Assembly: GCA_943369755.1 (NCBI GenBank)
Contig: CALROG020000002.1
Location: forward strand, 62,001-126,000
Source: CALROG01 sp943369755
Lineage (GTDB): Bacteria > Pseudomonadota > Gammaproteobacteria > Burkholderiales > Burkholderiaceae_C
DNA length: 64,000 nucleotides
Direction: 5' to 3'
Part shown: one piece after another, positions 16,161 through 26,619 of the stretch
Position numbering within the stretch: position 1 is the first letter of the stretch
Layout of the letters: every line of letters starts with the position of its first letter
The notes under the pieces: generated by a model
Databases searched by the model: none
The model's input: only the letters and a program-made list of their open reading frames with translations
Told to the model about the DNA's origin: nothing
Translations under genes and position numbers: made by a program

Positions 16161-17588
16161 CTAGCCAGTTGACTGATTCTTTGAAACAGTTTTCCCTGCG
16201 AGTTTTTTGCCAGGTCTCTCGATGTCGATATCAGCTGCGGCAGTCTTCAATCTGACATTAGCCGCACTTCCCAAGATTGCCGATGCAAGTTCATCGGCGG
16301 GATGAATTACCTGTTCGGGTTGTGACTGCCGATCAGTGAACAGATTGCGGGTAATGCTCGTTAGAAGTTCGCTGGGGATGGGGGAGCCGGTTGTTTCCTT
16401 GCGCCACTCCAAGCAGCTCTCAATCACCCAACTCGCACGATTCACATCCAGGTGGAATTGCTGGAGCTGAAATTCAGCGTTCGCGTGTCGCTCCGCCCAT
16501 GCGTTTTCCCAACGAATGTAGTAGAGCAATGTCGCCACAAGACCAAGCGAGATAGCGGCCAGGCGCGCCCAAAGCCAATAGCGATCTGAAGGGGCGTGGG
16601 CGAGATTGAATAAGGCGGTGGACTCCGAGAGCCTCCGATCCCATGACTTGGCCCTTTCCTCTTCGCTCGTGCCAGGGGTGTATGTGCTTGTACTAGTCGT
16701 ATAGCTCACAATCTCACTGCGATCTACTTGATAGCGCCACAATTCAGTTGCTGTCAACAGAAGCACGAACAAGAAAATCAGGGCCATAAAACCGATTCCA
16801 TAGCGTACGTTCCTCCGCTTTGCTACGGTCGCTGCTGAAACACCAAAATTTTCAGTTCTCTGCTTGGCCTCACTCAACATCCCGTCGCGAATTTCGCGCC
16901 GAACAATGGTGTTGTCGCGTGCGTCAATTTCTTTGAGCTTTGCCGCGAGCTGCTCTTCCTTTTGACTCAGCTTTTTCTGGCGACTTTCATCAGCCACTTC
17001 GAGCTTCTGTTTGAAGGCCTGAAACTCATCTTCTAAGCTTTTTCGCTTTTCTTCGAGTTGGTTGTCAAGGGTTGTTCGGTAATCAGCAGTCTTCTTGATC
17101 AAATCTTGGGCTGTGTTGCTCAAGCTGTTCAAAACTGATTGGTGGATTGCTTGAACCTGCAGCTGCTCAGGCTGAAGTCCTATTCCCGTTGCCCGTGTTG
17201 TCTCTACCGGTCCGAGTTCATGCTGAAAATGCCGGACTATGGCAATTCTGTCCGCATCACTTGGTGTTGACGGTCGAGCATGCCATGTGAAACGAATTTC
17301 GTCGAGGAATGCCGACTTTTCAGCGTTGGAGCCAAAGCCGCCGCGCTCATACTGAATTGTGAATCCGCCGATATTCAGTTCTACAGATGCGGCAATTGCA
17401 TCGTCGGCCTCGAGGACGGTCGCCCAGTTTTCATCTGGATTGCTTCGGAAACCGCAGTTAGCCGTAATACCGGAGACAAGTCTCGCAGAACCGTCATTAG
17501 CAGCCCACCGAACAGCAGCAGCCTTAAAAACCTCGTCTATTCGGCGATCGCTTGTGCGGGGAAACTTGAATGCATGTTCTGCGGCCAT
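16161..17588 (-). CDS. Coiled-coil membrane protein of unknown function
   Basis: The 475 residues show an N-terminal soluble domain (about 1-130, beta-rich, with a FKAAAVRWA-type segment), a long charged coiled coil (about 150-245, e.g. QLEEKRKSLEDEFQAFKQKL), TM1 at 262-282 (YGIGFMALIFLFVLLLTATEL), a loop of about 55 residues rich in Ser/Thr, TM2 at 337-358 (YWLWARLAAISLGLVATLLYY), and a C-terminal helical tail. The coil and both termini are probably cytoplasmic. I recognise no family. It is lone on its strand, ends 3 bp beyond the CCA of the convergent tRNA-Leu, and its codon use is more A/T-rich than the core. A cargo or defence function is only a guess. Confidence 0.65.
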   Translation of the reverse strand: MAAEHAFKFPRTSDRRIDEVFKAAAVRWAANDGSARLVSGITANCGFRSNPDENWATVLEADDAIAASVELNIGGFTIQYERGGFGSNAEKSAFLDEIRFTWHARPSTPSDADRIAIVRHFQHELGPVETTRATGIGLQPEQLQVQAIHQSVLNSLSNTAQDLIKKTADYRTTLDNQLEEKRKSLEDEFQAFKQKLEVADESRQKKLSQKEEQLAAKLKEIDARDNTIVRREIRDGMLSEAKQRTENFGVSAATVAKRRNVRYGIGFMALIFLFVLLLTATELWRYQVDRSEIVSYTTSTSTYTPGTSEEERAKSWDRRLSESTALFNLAHAPSDRYWLWARLAAISLGLVATLLYYIRWENAWAERHANAEFQLQQFHLDVNRASWVIESCLEWRKETTGSPIPSELLTSITRNLFTDRQSQPEQVIHPADELASAILGSAANVRLKTAAADIDIERPGKKLAGKTVSKNQSTG

Positions 17589-17812
17589 GTCCTACCTCCA
17601 TGCTGGCATTTTGCACTCATTCACTCGTTGGCGAAAAGTGCGTTGGCTCTACATGCTGCAAGACATTCGCACCAACGAGTATCTTCCTCCGTATATCGTC
17701 TTGACGATCGCGTTTAGTGGCGGATGCATGTGCTCGATCAGCCGCAGCTTTTTCAGCGGCTTCCAGCTAAGGAGCTACGTGCGGAATAAGTCGATTTTTT
17801 GCTATCTCGAGT

Positions 17813-18733
17813 TCATGCTCGAAACCCCTCTCTAATTTGTCGAGATAACTGCCGTATTGATTCGGGGACTGGCGAAGCCAGTCTGGAAACCCTCGACTGG
17901 CTCGGGTTGCTCCTGGCTGCAACGGCGGATCGAGCGAGCCTCAGATCGGCCTCCGCCATCGCATATGAAAAATCGGGGGTACCCGCTTCGATAACCGCGC
18001 GTGTGAAGAGAACGACATTCCGGATTCCACGTTCGCCTGTTCGGCCGCGCGAGCGTACAGCACCACAAACCTCGTCCGCGATCTGTTGCCCCGCGGCCAA
18101 ATGACCAACCAACTTTTGAATCGCTTCCGCCTCACGATGCTCGAGCAGTCCACGTTCAAAGAAGTCAGCAGAGATAACAACAACATCGTTGTTGTTTTCT
18201 TTGGTATTGAATTCTTGAGTAAGGGTGCAAGCTGATCGGCTGTCGGTGAGCCGGGTACACGGTTCGCTGACTGCCGGTTCACCGACTATCGGCGCACCGG
18301 CAGCCGGTTTACCGGGTGTCGGTCCACCGGGTGTCGGTCCACCAGGTGTCGGTTTACCGGGTGTCGGTTCACCGGGTGTCGGTTCACCGGGTGTCGGTTC
18401 ACCGACTGCCGGTAAACCAGCACCCGGTGCATTTGCCGCCGCAGGAACAGGGGAAATCACGATCTCAGTTCGAAAGTGACCTTGCGAATTTCTCTTTGTG
18501 ACGCGGGAGTAGTAGCCTGCGTCTACAAGCTGCTGCGTAACCCGGCTCCAGGCGCTTCGTCCCAGCCTTAGTTGGCGTTGAACGACCTCAGGCCTGACTT
18601 CCCAGTTGTGTGGTTTAACAAGCAGGTATGCGAGGACACCAATCGACTCTGCGTCTAAAAGTGGGTCCTCCATGGCGGCGCGTGGAATCGCAACCCATCC
18701 TCCAAGCGAATGATCGACACGTAATACTGTCAT
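17813..18733 (-). CDS. Helix-turn-helix (replication-initiator-like) protein with PTPGx repeat linker
   Basis: Residues 1-95 form a winged-helix-like domain (SIGVLAYLLVKPHNWEVR, LGRSAWSRVTQQLVDAGYY), as in phage and element replication or regulatory proteins. A linker of Pro-Thr-Pro-Gly-x repeats (about 108-145) joins it to a C-terminal helical domain (AIQKLVGHLAAGQQIADEV). At DNA level the linker is six 15-bp tandem units (18311-18400) with decayed units on both sides. Its start overlaps the stop of the AlpA-like gene by 4 bp. Likely a DNA-binding protein for copy control, replication or regulation of the element; the exact role is uncertain. Confidence 0.68.
   Translation of the reverse strand: MTVLRVDHSLGGWVAIPRAAMEDPLLDAESIGVLAYLLVKPHNWEVRPEVVQRQLRLGRSAWSRVTQQLVDAGYYSRVTKRNSQGHFRTEIVISPVPAAANAPGAGLPAVGEPTPGEPTPGEPTPGKPTPGGPTPGGPTPGKPAAGAPIVGEPAVSEPCTRLTDSRSACTLTQEFNTKENNNDVVVISADFFERGLLEHREAEAIQKLVGHLAAGQQIADEVCGAVRSRGRTGERGIRNVVLFTRAVIEAGTPDFSYAMAEADLRLARSAVAARSNPSQSRVSRLASPVPESIRQLSRQIREGFRA
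18311..18400 (-). repeat. 15-bp tandem repeat, six copies, inside coding sequence
   Basis: Six head-to-tail units of ACCGGGTGTCGGTNN encode PTPGx on the minus strand. Only the last two bases (and one A for G) vary. The 15-bp period keeps the frame, so copy number can change without breaking the gene. Confidence 0.9.
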
Positions 18734-19047
18734 TGCGACCTCCCCACAGAGGAGGGTTGCTCCGATGCATACGACAAAGGGACATGCGCCTGCTTGCGCG
18801 GTCTTCCTCGTCCACGCTTGTCCAGGCTTACAGAGGCGACAGGTGGAGGCGCCACAGTTCTGTCTGCTAGTAGCCAGTCATGGACTTCTTCAGCGAGCCA
18901 AAGCGGTTCGCGTCCGACCCTTCGTAAAGGTGGTGGATAACGATCAGGATGCTCACGCAACCCGCGCAGGATGGCAGTTCTTGATCGGTGAAGGATGGCC
19001 GCAAGCTGGGCGGCCGATAGCGTATTGAGGTTGTTTTCCATCGTCAT
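18730..19047 (-). CDS. AlpA/excisionase-like helix-turn-helix regulator
   Basis: The 105 residues from ATG 19047 hold a MerR/AlpA-type HTH: LSAAQLAAILHRSRTAILR, then RVGREPLWLAEEVHDWLL, the usual wing and ending of element excisionases and AlpA regulators. The C-terminal 45 residues are basic and disordered (RGRGRPRKQ resembles an AT-hook). The frame is open further upstream to 19314, but no start there has a ribosome-binding site. It is first in an operon with the repeat-bearing HTH protein. Excision control is inferred. Confidence 0.72.
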   Translation of the reverse strand: MTMENNLNTLSAAQLAAILHRSRTAILRGLREHPDRYPPPLRRVGREPLWLAEEVHDWLLADRTVAPPPVASVSLDKRGRGRPRKQAHVPLSYASEQPSSVGRSQ

Positions 19048-19411
19048 CGCATTCCAAAAAAAGCAGGGGAGCCCAACCCCTGAACGCAGCGACTGCTGGC
19101 GCCGCTGCGTTGCAGCGACTTGGCCAACTGGCCTGGGCAGCTCAAAAAATCGCGACGATGAAATGCGCAAAACGGCACTGGTGTGCTGCAAAACGCGTCT
19201 GAAGTCTAGTACGGAAGCCCGAGGGTTATCAAGTGTTATGGGATGCGCGAGTGCGTTCGACTCCAATGTGAGAGCCCTGCATCTCACATTGCAGCTGACG
19301 CGTGTTTTAAACACGCAACGGGGACTTTATGGGGACGCTTCGAAAGTGCTCGAACAGCTGCGACATGTCTTGAAGGGACACTATGGGGACAATGAGCTGT
19401 AACCCCCAAGC
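19048..19411. other. Gene-free element end with two inverted repeats
   Basis: No convincing gene is seen. It contains CAATGTGAGA-N8-TCTCACATTG (19264-19291), the near-palindrome GCGTGTTT-T-AAACACGC (19300-19316), and two direct copies of TATGGGGAC at 19328-19336 and 19382-19390. Lying between the AlpA-like gene and the core tRNA cluster, it is the natural place for an attachment site, excisionase sites or the operon promoter. No integrase gene is present. Confidence 0.55.
19264..19316. promoter_or_regulatory. Two adjacent inverted repeats, candidate regulator or recombinase sites
   Basis: A perfect 10-bp inverted repeat with an 8-bp spacer is followed 8 bp later by a perfect 8-bp repeat around one central base. 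Both are upstream of the leftward AlpA-like gene, so they could be operators for it or binding sites for an excision complex. Confidence 0.5.
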
Positions 19412-19442
19412 AAAAAGCCCGACCACCGGGGTCGGGCTTTTC
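19412..19442 (-). terminator. Intrinsic terminator after tRNA cluster
   Basis: AAAAGCCCGACC pairs with GGTCGGGCTTTT around a short loop, flanked by A and T runs. It can stop the leftward tRNA transcript. Confidence 0.85.
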
Positions 19443-19472
19443 TCTATAAGTGCTTGTCGCACTTAGCTTTTT

Positions 19473-19549
19473 TGGCGGAGTGGACGGGACTCGAACCCGC
19501 GACCCCCGGCGTGACAGGCCGGTATTCTAACCAACTGAACTACCACTCC
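19473..19549 (-). tRNA. tRNA-Asp (GUC)
   Basis: 77-nt cloverleaf with encoded CCA. Acceptor GGAGTGG/CCACTCC, anticodon loop CCTGTCACG with GTC, T-loop GGTTCGAGTCC. It is the last tRNA in the Ala-Glu-Asp cluster. Confidence 0.95.
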
Positions 19550-19552
19550 TGG

Positions 19553-19628
19553 TGGCGACCCTACGGGGATTCGAACCCCGGTACTTACCGTGAAAGGGTA
19601 ATGTCCTAGGCCTCTAGACGATAGGGTC
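19553..19628 (-). tRNA. tRNA-Glu (UUC)
   Basis: 76-nt cloverleaf with encoded CCA. Acceptor GACCCTA, anticodon loop CCTTTCACG with TTC, T-loop GGTTCGAATCC. It lies only 3 bp from tRNA-Asp and about 160 bp downstream of gltX, which encodes the enzyme that charges it. Confidence 0.95.
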
Positions 19629-19647
19629 AGACCTTAAAAACTTTCGG

Positions 19648-19723
<76 letters not shown>

Positions 19724-19788
19724 CAAACTGCCGCTGCTGCTTTGACACAGCCCCGCCAATTTCCGAGCCTTGAATTATAGCCCGAAAT

Positions 19789-21198
19789 TCAAACAGCTTC
19801 CAGGCGTTGCAGCACAGTTTGGCGTGATGCCAGTTCCAGCACCGCGTCCAGCGACGGCGTCTGGGCCGTGCCCATCACCAATACCCGCACCGGCATGGCC
19901 AGTTGTGGCATCTTCAGGCCCTGGGCGGCCAGCACGTGCTTGATGGCCGCGCTGATGGATGGTTTGTCCCAGGCAGCGCAGGCAGCCAGCTTTTCCCGCA
20001 GCAGGGCCAGGGCGGGCTTCACCGCGTCGGTCACATGCTGGGCCTTGTCGTCAGGCGCGGGCGTCACCGCGCCATAGAATTTTTCCGCCCAGTCGGCCAG
20101 CACCAGGATGGTGTCGCACCGGTCCTTGAACAGCGCACAGATGGCCGCGAGGTGGCCTTCGACAGGCTCAGGCCTAGCGGTGAGGTCAATGCCGCGCTTT
20201 TGCAACTGCGCGGCCACCAGTGCTGCCAGCGCGTCGTCAGCCATGGCCTTGAGGTGTTGGGCGTTGACCCAGCGCAGCTTGGCTTCGTCAAACTGCGCGG
20301 CACTACGACCCAGGTGGTCCAGGTTGAACCATTGCAGAAACTGGGCGCGGCTGAAGATCTCGTCGTCGCCGTGGCTCCAGCCCAGGCGGGCCAGGTAGTT
20401 GACCATGGCGTCAGGCAGGTAGCCTTCGTCACGGTACTGGGTCACCGGCTTGGCACCGGCGCGCTTGCTCATCTTTTCGCCCTGCTCATTCAGCACCGTG
20501 GGCAGGTGGGCATAGACCGGTGGCGCTTTGCCCAGCGCCCGGAAAATGTTGATCTGGCGCGGCGTGTTGTTCACATGGTCGTCGCCACGAATGACATGGG
20601 TGATGGCCATGTCAATGTCGTCCACCACCACGCAGAAGTTGTAGGTCGGGGTGCCATCGGGCCGGGCAATCACCAGGTCGTCCAGCTCGTCGTTGCTGAT
20701 CTCGATGCGGCCCTTGACCTTGTCGTCCCAGGCCACCACGCCGCCCTGCGGGTTGTTGAAGCGCAGCACAGGCTGCACACCTTCGGGCACGGGCGGAAGG
20801 GTTTTACCGGGCGCGGGCCGCCAGGTGCCGTCGTAGCGCGGCTTCTCTTTTGCCGCCATCTGCCGTTCACGCAGCGCGTCCAGTTCGGCCATGCTCATGT
20901 AGCAGGGGTACACATGGCCAGCGGCCTTCAGCTCATGCAGCACGGCCTTGTAGCGGTCCATGCGTTGCATTTGATAGAACGGGCCTTCGTCGTGGTTCAG
21001 CCCGAGCCAGGCCATGCCTTCAAGGATCACGTCCACAGCGGCCTGGGAGCTGCGCTCAACGTCGGTGTCTTCAATGCGCAGAATGAAGTCGCCACCGGTA
21101 GAACGGGCAAAGGCCCAGGGGTACAGCGCCGAGCGGATATTGCCCAGGTGAATGAAGCCGGTGGGAGACGGTGCGAAGCGGGTTCTGACGTGGGTCAT
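19789..21198 (-). CDS. gltX: Glutamyl-tRNA synthetase
   Basis: Class I synthetase that attaches glutamate to tRNA-Glu. The 469 residues begin RTRFAPSPTGFIHLG (HIGH-type motif at IHLG), followed by FILRIEDTD, and carry KMSKRAGA as the KMSKS loop. Length and order are those of bacterial GltX. It overlaps the metZ stop by 4 bp and is the last protein gene of the leftward folC operon, running toward tRNA-Ala, tRNA-Glu and tRNA-Asp, so protein and substrate tRNA may share a transcript. Confidence 0.97.
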   Translation of the reverse strand: MTHVRTRFAPSPTGFIHLGNIRSALYPWAFARSTGGDFILRIEDTDVERSSQAAVDVILEGMAWLGLNHDEGPFYQMQRMDRYKAVLHELKAAGHVYPCYMSMAELDALRERQMAAKEKPRYDGTWRPAPGKTLPPVPEGVQPVLRFNNPQGGVVAWDDKVKGRIEISNDELDDLVIARPDGTPTYNFCVVVDDIDMAITHVIRGDDHVNNTPRQINIFRALGKAPPVYAHLPTVLNEQGEKMSKRAGAKPVTQYRDEGYLPDAMVNYLARLGWSHGDDEIFSRAQFLQWFNLDHLGRSAAQFDEAKLRWVNAQHLKAMADDALAALVAAQLQKRGIDLTARPEPVEGHLAAICALFKDRCDTILVLADWAEKFYGAVTPAPDDKAQHVTDAVKPALALLREKLAACAAWDKPSISAAIKHVLAAQGLKMPQLAMPVRVLVMGTAQTPSLDAVLELASRQTVLQRLEAV

Positions 21199-22405
21199 GG
21201 CAGGGTGTCCAGGCCACGCGAGAGGTCGGCCGTGATGTCGTCAAAGTGTTCCAGCCCCACGGCCAGGCGGATCAGGCCCTGACCAATGCCGGCTGCCTGA
21301 CGCTGGTCTTCGCTCAGACGGCCATGCGAGGTGGTGGCCGGGTGGGTGATGATGGATTTGGTGTCGCCCAGATTGGTGGCAATGCTGATCACCTCTGCGT
21401 TGTCGATCACGTGAAAGGCATTGGCACGGCTGGCTTCGAGGCCCTGACCGCGCACATCGAACGAGAGCACGGCACCGCCCAAGCCTGATTGCTGGCGCAT
21501 CGCCAGCTCGTGCTGCGGGTGCGAGGCAAGGCCGGGGTAGTAAACCCGCGCAACGCCTGGGTGCGCTTCAAGCCAACGGGCCACGGCCAACGCATTGGCG
21601 CTTTGGGCCTGCATGCGGATGCGCAGGGTCTCCATGCCCTTGAGCACCACCCAGGCGTTGAACGGCGACAACACCATGCCGGCAGTACGCACCACCGGGC
21701 CAAACACATCGACGATGAACTTTGCCGGCCCGCAGATGGCCCCCGCCATCACACGGCCCTGCCCGTCCAGGTACTTGGTGCCCGAATGGATGATGAGATC
21801 GGCCCCCAGTTCCACCGGCCGCTGCAATGCGGGCGAACAAAAGCAGTTGTCCACTGCCAGCAGTGCGCCGGCGTTGTGCGCGATGTCGGCCAGCGCCTTG
21901 ATGTCGCACACGTCAGTGAGCGGGTTGGTCGGGGTTTCGGCAAACAGCAGCTTCGTGGCGGGCTTGACGGCAGCGCGCCACTCGGCCACGTCGGTCTGCG
22001 ACACAAAGCTGGTTTGCACGCCAAATTTGGCGAACTCCTTGGCGAACAGGTTGATGGTCGAGCCAAACATCGAGCGCGAGCAAACAACATGGTCGCCGGT
22101 CTTGAGCAAGCCCATGCCCATCATGAGAATCGCACCCATGCCGCTGGATGCACCGATGGCGGCCTCGGTGCCTTCCAGCGCCGCCAGCCGGTTCTCGAAC
22201 GCGGTCACCGTGGGGTTGGAGGTGCGGCCGTAAGTAAAGCCCTTTTCGGCGCCGGCAAAGCGGCGCGCCGCCGTCGCAGCGTCGGGTTGCAGAAAGCCGC
22301 TGGTGAGGTACAGCGCTTCACTGTTCTCGCCATACTGGCTGGGGTCAATGCCGGCCCGCACGGCCAGCGTGTCGATATGCAGGCCCGGGGGGAGTTGCTT
22401 CTTGA

Positions 22406-22409
<4 letters not shown>
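21195..22409 (-). CDS. metZ: O-succinylhomoserine sulfhydrylase
   Basis: PLP enzyme of the Cys/Met metabolism family that makes homocysteine from O-succinylhomoserine and sulfide in methionine synthesis. Visible features: FTYGRTSNPTV near the N-terminus, ASSGMGAI, AVDNCFCSPALQRP, and the PLP lysine in HSGTKYLDGQGRVMAG; the GRVMAG context is typical of MetZ. The 404 residues are full length. It overlaps purF and gltX by 4 bp each, the usual purF-metZ linkage of Burkholderiales. Confidence 0.93.
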
Positions 22410-23929
<1,520 letters not shown>

Positions 23930-23947
23930 AGAGTTCCCAAAAAAAAG

Positions 23948-24436
23948 CTAACCGGGCAGGTACTGCCCAAACTCGCCCGGCAAAACCGGCTTCATGCCCT
24001 TCAGTGCCACGGTCAATACGCCAGCGCCCGCTGATTCCTGCCATATGGCAGCACTCTTGAGCGGCGTCATGTTCACCACTACTGCACCTGCCAGCAACAA
24101 CACAATGCCCCGTGCCAGCCCGAACGCCGCGCCCAGCGTACGGTCTACCGGGCGCAGCCCAATCGCCTCCACCAGCTTCTTCACAAGCCAGGCCAGCAAG
24201 CCGCCGACAAACGCTACCGCCACCAGCACCGCTACAAACCCCGCCGCGTAACGCATCGGTTCAGAAGCCTTGCCCATGGGCAACCACGCTGCCGCGTCGG
24301 GGGCCAGCCATTGCGCCAACACAAAGGCTGCTATCCAGTTGGCCACTGACAACACCTCATAAACCAGGCCACGCCAGGCACCCAACGCCAGCGACGCCAG
24401 CAGCACGGCCACAAACACCCAGTCGAGCACCGCCAT
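23948..24436 (-). CDS. cvpA: CvpA family membrane protein
   Basis: CvpA is a small inner-membrane protein first tied to colicin V production and usually next to purF. The 162 residues from ATG 24436 give four hydrophobic helices (about 4-20, 28-44, 62-84 and 102-120) and the conserved LRPVDRTLGAAFGLARG stretch. Upstream in-frame codons lack family likeness and lie in dedD. It sits 10 bp after dedD and 18 bp before purF. Confidence 0.9.
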   Translation of the reverse strand: MAVLDWVFVAVLLASLALGAWRGLVYEVLSVANWIAAFVLAQWLAPDAAAWLPMGKASEPMRYAAGFVAVLVAVAFVGGLLAWLVKKLVEAIGLRPVDRTLGAAFGLARGIVLLLAGAVVVNMTPLKSAAIWQESAGAGVLTVALKGMKPVLPGEFGQYLPG

Positions 24437-24446
24437 TGCGCAGCTG

Positions 24447-25259
24447 CTAGAGGGTGAGAATGGCTGCAGGCAGATCAAGCCCCTTGATCTTGTCGGCAGC
24501 GCGGTCGGCTTCGGCCTTGCTCGCAAACGGCCCAACGCGAACCCGGGTGCGCTTGCCTTCCTTGGTATCGACCACCTGGGTGTAGGTTTTGAGCCCGGCG
24601 CGCTCTACTTTCAAGCGGGTTTCACGGGCTTTGTCAGCATCGGAGAACGCACCTACCTGAACCACAAAACGGCCATCCGTCGGCGGCGCAGAGGCCGCTG
24701 CCTGAGCTGGCTGCAATGCCTGGCCCTCAAGCAAGGCCTTGGCACGCGCGCCGTCATCAGTTTTTGCCATTGGCTTGGGCTCTGGTTTTGCTTCTGTTTT
24801 TATAGCGCCTTGCGCAGGATTGGCAGGGGCTACAGCCACTTTTGCTTCAGTCCTGGTGACGGATTTAGGTTCCGTTTTGGCGGGCACCGACGCAACAATT
24901 TCCTCCTTGGGCCCCAGGCCCTCGGTCACAGCCACCTTGGATCCAGGCGCGGGTAGCGGCACCGGCGCAATGGCCGGGGCACTGACCACGCCAGATGCCG
25001 AGGGCGCAACCACCGGGGCACCGGGCACTACCAGGGGCTTGGCCTTGTTGCGGTCCGGGATCTCGATGGGGATGTCTACCGCCACCGGGCGCGGCTGGGT
25101 ATCGAACAGAACCGGAAAGCCGATCACGCCGACCAGCACCAACACCGCCGCACCAATCAGACGGTGCTTTGCGCGCTTGCGCAAAACCTCCACGCTTTCG
25201 GGTAAGGCAGCCGTTATGGCGGCGTCTTCGCCAGCCTTGCGGAACTTGAAAAAGGCCAT
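24447..25259 (-). CDS. SPOR-domain cell division protein (DedD/FtsN-like)
   Basis: SPOR proteins bind denuded glycan at the division septum. The 270 residues have a short cytoplasmic N-terminus, one TM helix at about 33-51 (HRLIGAAVLVLVGVIGFPVLF), a long Pro/Ala/Lys linker, and a C-terminal SPOR domain from about 195 (GRFVVQVGAFSDADKA, TRVRVGPFASKAEADRA). ATG 25259 is used rather than the TTG at 25286, which overlaps folC. The linker contains an in-frame copy of the interspersed repeat (24790-24837), read as VAPANPAQGAIKTE. Confidence 0.88.
   Translation of the reverse strand: MAFFKFRKAGEDAAITAALPESVEVLRKRAKHRLIGAAVLVLVGVIGFPVLFDTQPRPVAVDIPIEIPDRNKAKPLVVPGAPVVAPSASGVVSAPAIAPVPLPAPGSKVAVTEGLGPKEEIVASVPAKTEPKSVTRTEAKVAVAPANPAQGAIKTEAKPEPKPMAKTDDGARAKALLEGQALQPAQAAASAPPTDGRFVVQVGAFSDADKARETRLKVERAGLKTYTQVVDTKEGKRTRVRVGPFASKAEADRAADKIKGLDLPAAILTL
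24790..24837 (+). repeat. Interspersed GCGGGCTACAG-type repeat, copy 1 (inside dedD)
   Basis: GCTTCTGTTTTTATAGCGCC then TGCGCAGG and GGGGCTACAGCC match the pattern of the copies at 39561, 45658 and 50732. It lies antisense to the gene and keeps its frame. Confidence 0.6.
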
Positions 25260-25282
25260 TAAAAGGAGTGCCTTGGTTGGGC

Positions 25283-26572
25283 TCAATCCGCCAGGTGCGC
25301 GGCCTGAAGACGGGGTATCCCGTCCTTCAAAACGCCACCCACGGTGTAGAACGATCCAAAGACAACAATTCTATCAGCGGGGTCTGCTGCGCGAATGGCT
25401 GCGCGCAGGGCCGCCATGGGGTCAGGCCAGGTGCTTGCCCGTACATCCTTGCGGGTCTCGCGGGCCTGCCACTTGGCCTGCAAACCGGCCGCGGATTCGG
25501 CGCGTGCAGTCGGCAGGTCGGTGAAATACCAGCAGTCAATCAGCGGCCCAACCCTGGCCAGCATCGGCTCAAGGTCCTTGTCGGCCATGGCACCAAACAC
25601 CGCGTGCGTTGTGGGAAAAAATCCCATCGCGTCCAGATTGGCGGCAAGCGCGGCCACCGCGTGGGGGTTGTGCGCCACGTCCAGAACCAAACTGGGTTGG
25701 CCCGGCACAATCTGGAAGCGCCCTGGCAGCTCAACCATGGCCAGGCCGTTGCGGATCGCCTGCGCCGTCACCGGCACCCGCTGGCGCAGCGATTCAAGCG
25801 CCGCCAGCACGCCCGCCGCGTTCATGAGCTGATTGGCACCACGCAGCGCCGGGTAGGCCAGCCCGGCATAACGCCGGCCACGCCCCGCCCAACCCCATTG
25901 CTGCTTGTCACCCGAAAAGTTGAAGTCGTGTCCCAGGCGCCAAAGGTCAGCACCGATCTCACGGGCGCGGTCGATCACGCTTTGCGGCGGCATCGGGTCG
26001 CTGACAATGGCCGGGCGGCCGGTGCGCAAGATGCCAGCCTTTTCAAAGCCGATGCTTTCGCGGTCGGGGCCTAAAAGCTCCATGTGGTCCAGGTCCACGC
26101 TGGTGATCACCGCGCAGTCGGGGTCGATGATGTTGACTGCATCCAGCCGGCCGCCCAGCCCAACCTCCAAAATCGCCAGGTCAAGCCGCGACGCCGCCAT
26201 CAAGCTCAAAATCGCCAGTGTGGTGAATTCAAAGTAAGTCAGCGACACGGTTTCGCGCGCCCGCTCGACCCGCTCAAAATGTGGCACCAGGTCCGCGGGC
26301 TTGACGATCTCGCCGTGCACCCGGCAGCGCTCCTCAAAATGCACCAGATGCGGCGACGTGTAAACCCCGGTACGCCAGCCCGCCTGCAATGCAATCGCCT
26401 CCAGCATTGCGCAGGTCGAGCCTTTTCCATTGGTACCCGCCACCGTGACGACCGGGCAATCAAAGCGCAGGCCCAGGCGATCCGCAACCGCCCGCACACG
26501 GTCCAGCCCCAGCGCAATGGTTTTCGGGTGCAGCCGCGCACAGTGGGCCAGCCAGTCGTCTAGTGTTTGCAT
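25283..26572 (-). CDS. folC: Bifunctional dihydrofolate/folylpolyglutamate synthase
   Basis: ATP-dependent Mur-ligase-fold enzyme that adds glutamate to dihydropteroate and folates. Visible are the P-loop VTVAGTNGKGSTCAMLE, YTSPHLVHFEERCRV, and LDVAHNPHAVAAL in the C-terminal domain. The 429 residues from ATG 26572 (MQTLDDWL) are full length. It heads the visible leftward folC-dedD-cvpA-purF-metZ-gltX operon; the accD gene usual upstream of it is absent, as an ArsC-like gene diverges there. Confidence 0.95.
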   Translation of the reverse strand: MQTLDDWLAHCARLHPKTIALGLDRVRAVADRLGLRFDCPVVTVAGTNGKGSTCAMLEAIALQAGWRTGVYTSPHLVHFEERCRVHGEIVKPADLVPHFERVERARETVSLTYFEFTTLAILSLMAASRLDLAILEVGLGGRLDAVNIIDPDCAVITSVDLDHMELLGPDRESIGFEKAGILRTGRPAIVSDPMPPQSVIDRAREIGADLWRLGHDFNFSGDKQQWGWAGRGRRYAGLAYPALRGANQLMNAAGVLAALESLRQRVPVTAQAIRNGLAMVELPGRFQIVPGQPSLVLDVAHNPHAVAALAANLDAMGFFPTTHAVFGAMADKDLEPMLARVGPLIDCWYFTDLPTARAESAAGLQAKWQARETRKDVRASTWPDPMAALRAAIRAADPADRIVVFGSFYTVGGVLKDGIPRLQAAHLAD

Positions 26573-26619
26573 AAGGCCGGAATTGTCACCTACACGGGTT
26601 TGGTGGGAAGATTGCACCC

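Noticed and set aside
17589..17812. Short frames between the coiled-coil gene and the HTH gene
   Set aside because: No start signals or likeness to proteins on either strand.
18225..18501. Plus-strand repeat proteins over the 15-bp tandem repeat
   Set aside because: Shadows caused by the repeat; the minus-strand gene has real domains on both sides.
18995..19402. Plus-strand frame ending HYGDNEL as an integrase C-terminus
   Set aside because: No tyrosine-recombinase motif (R..HxxR..Y) is seen and most of it is the shadow of the AlpA-like gene.
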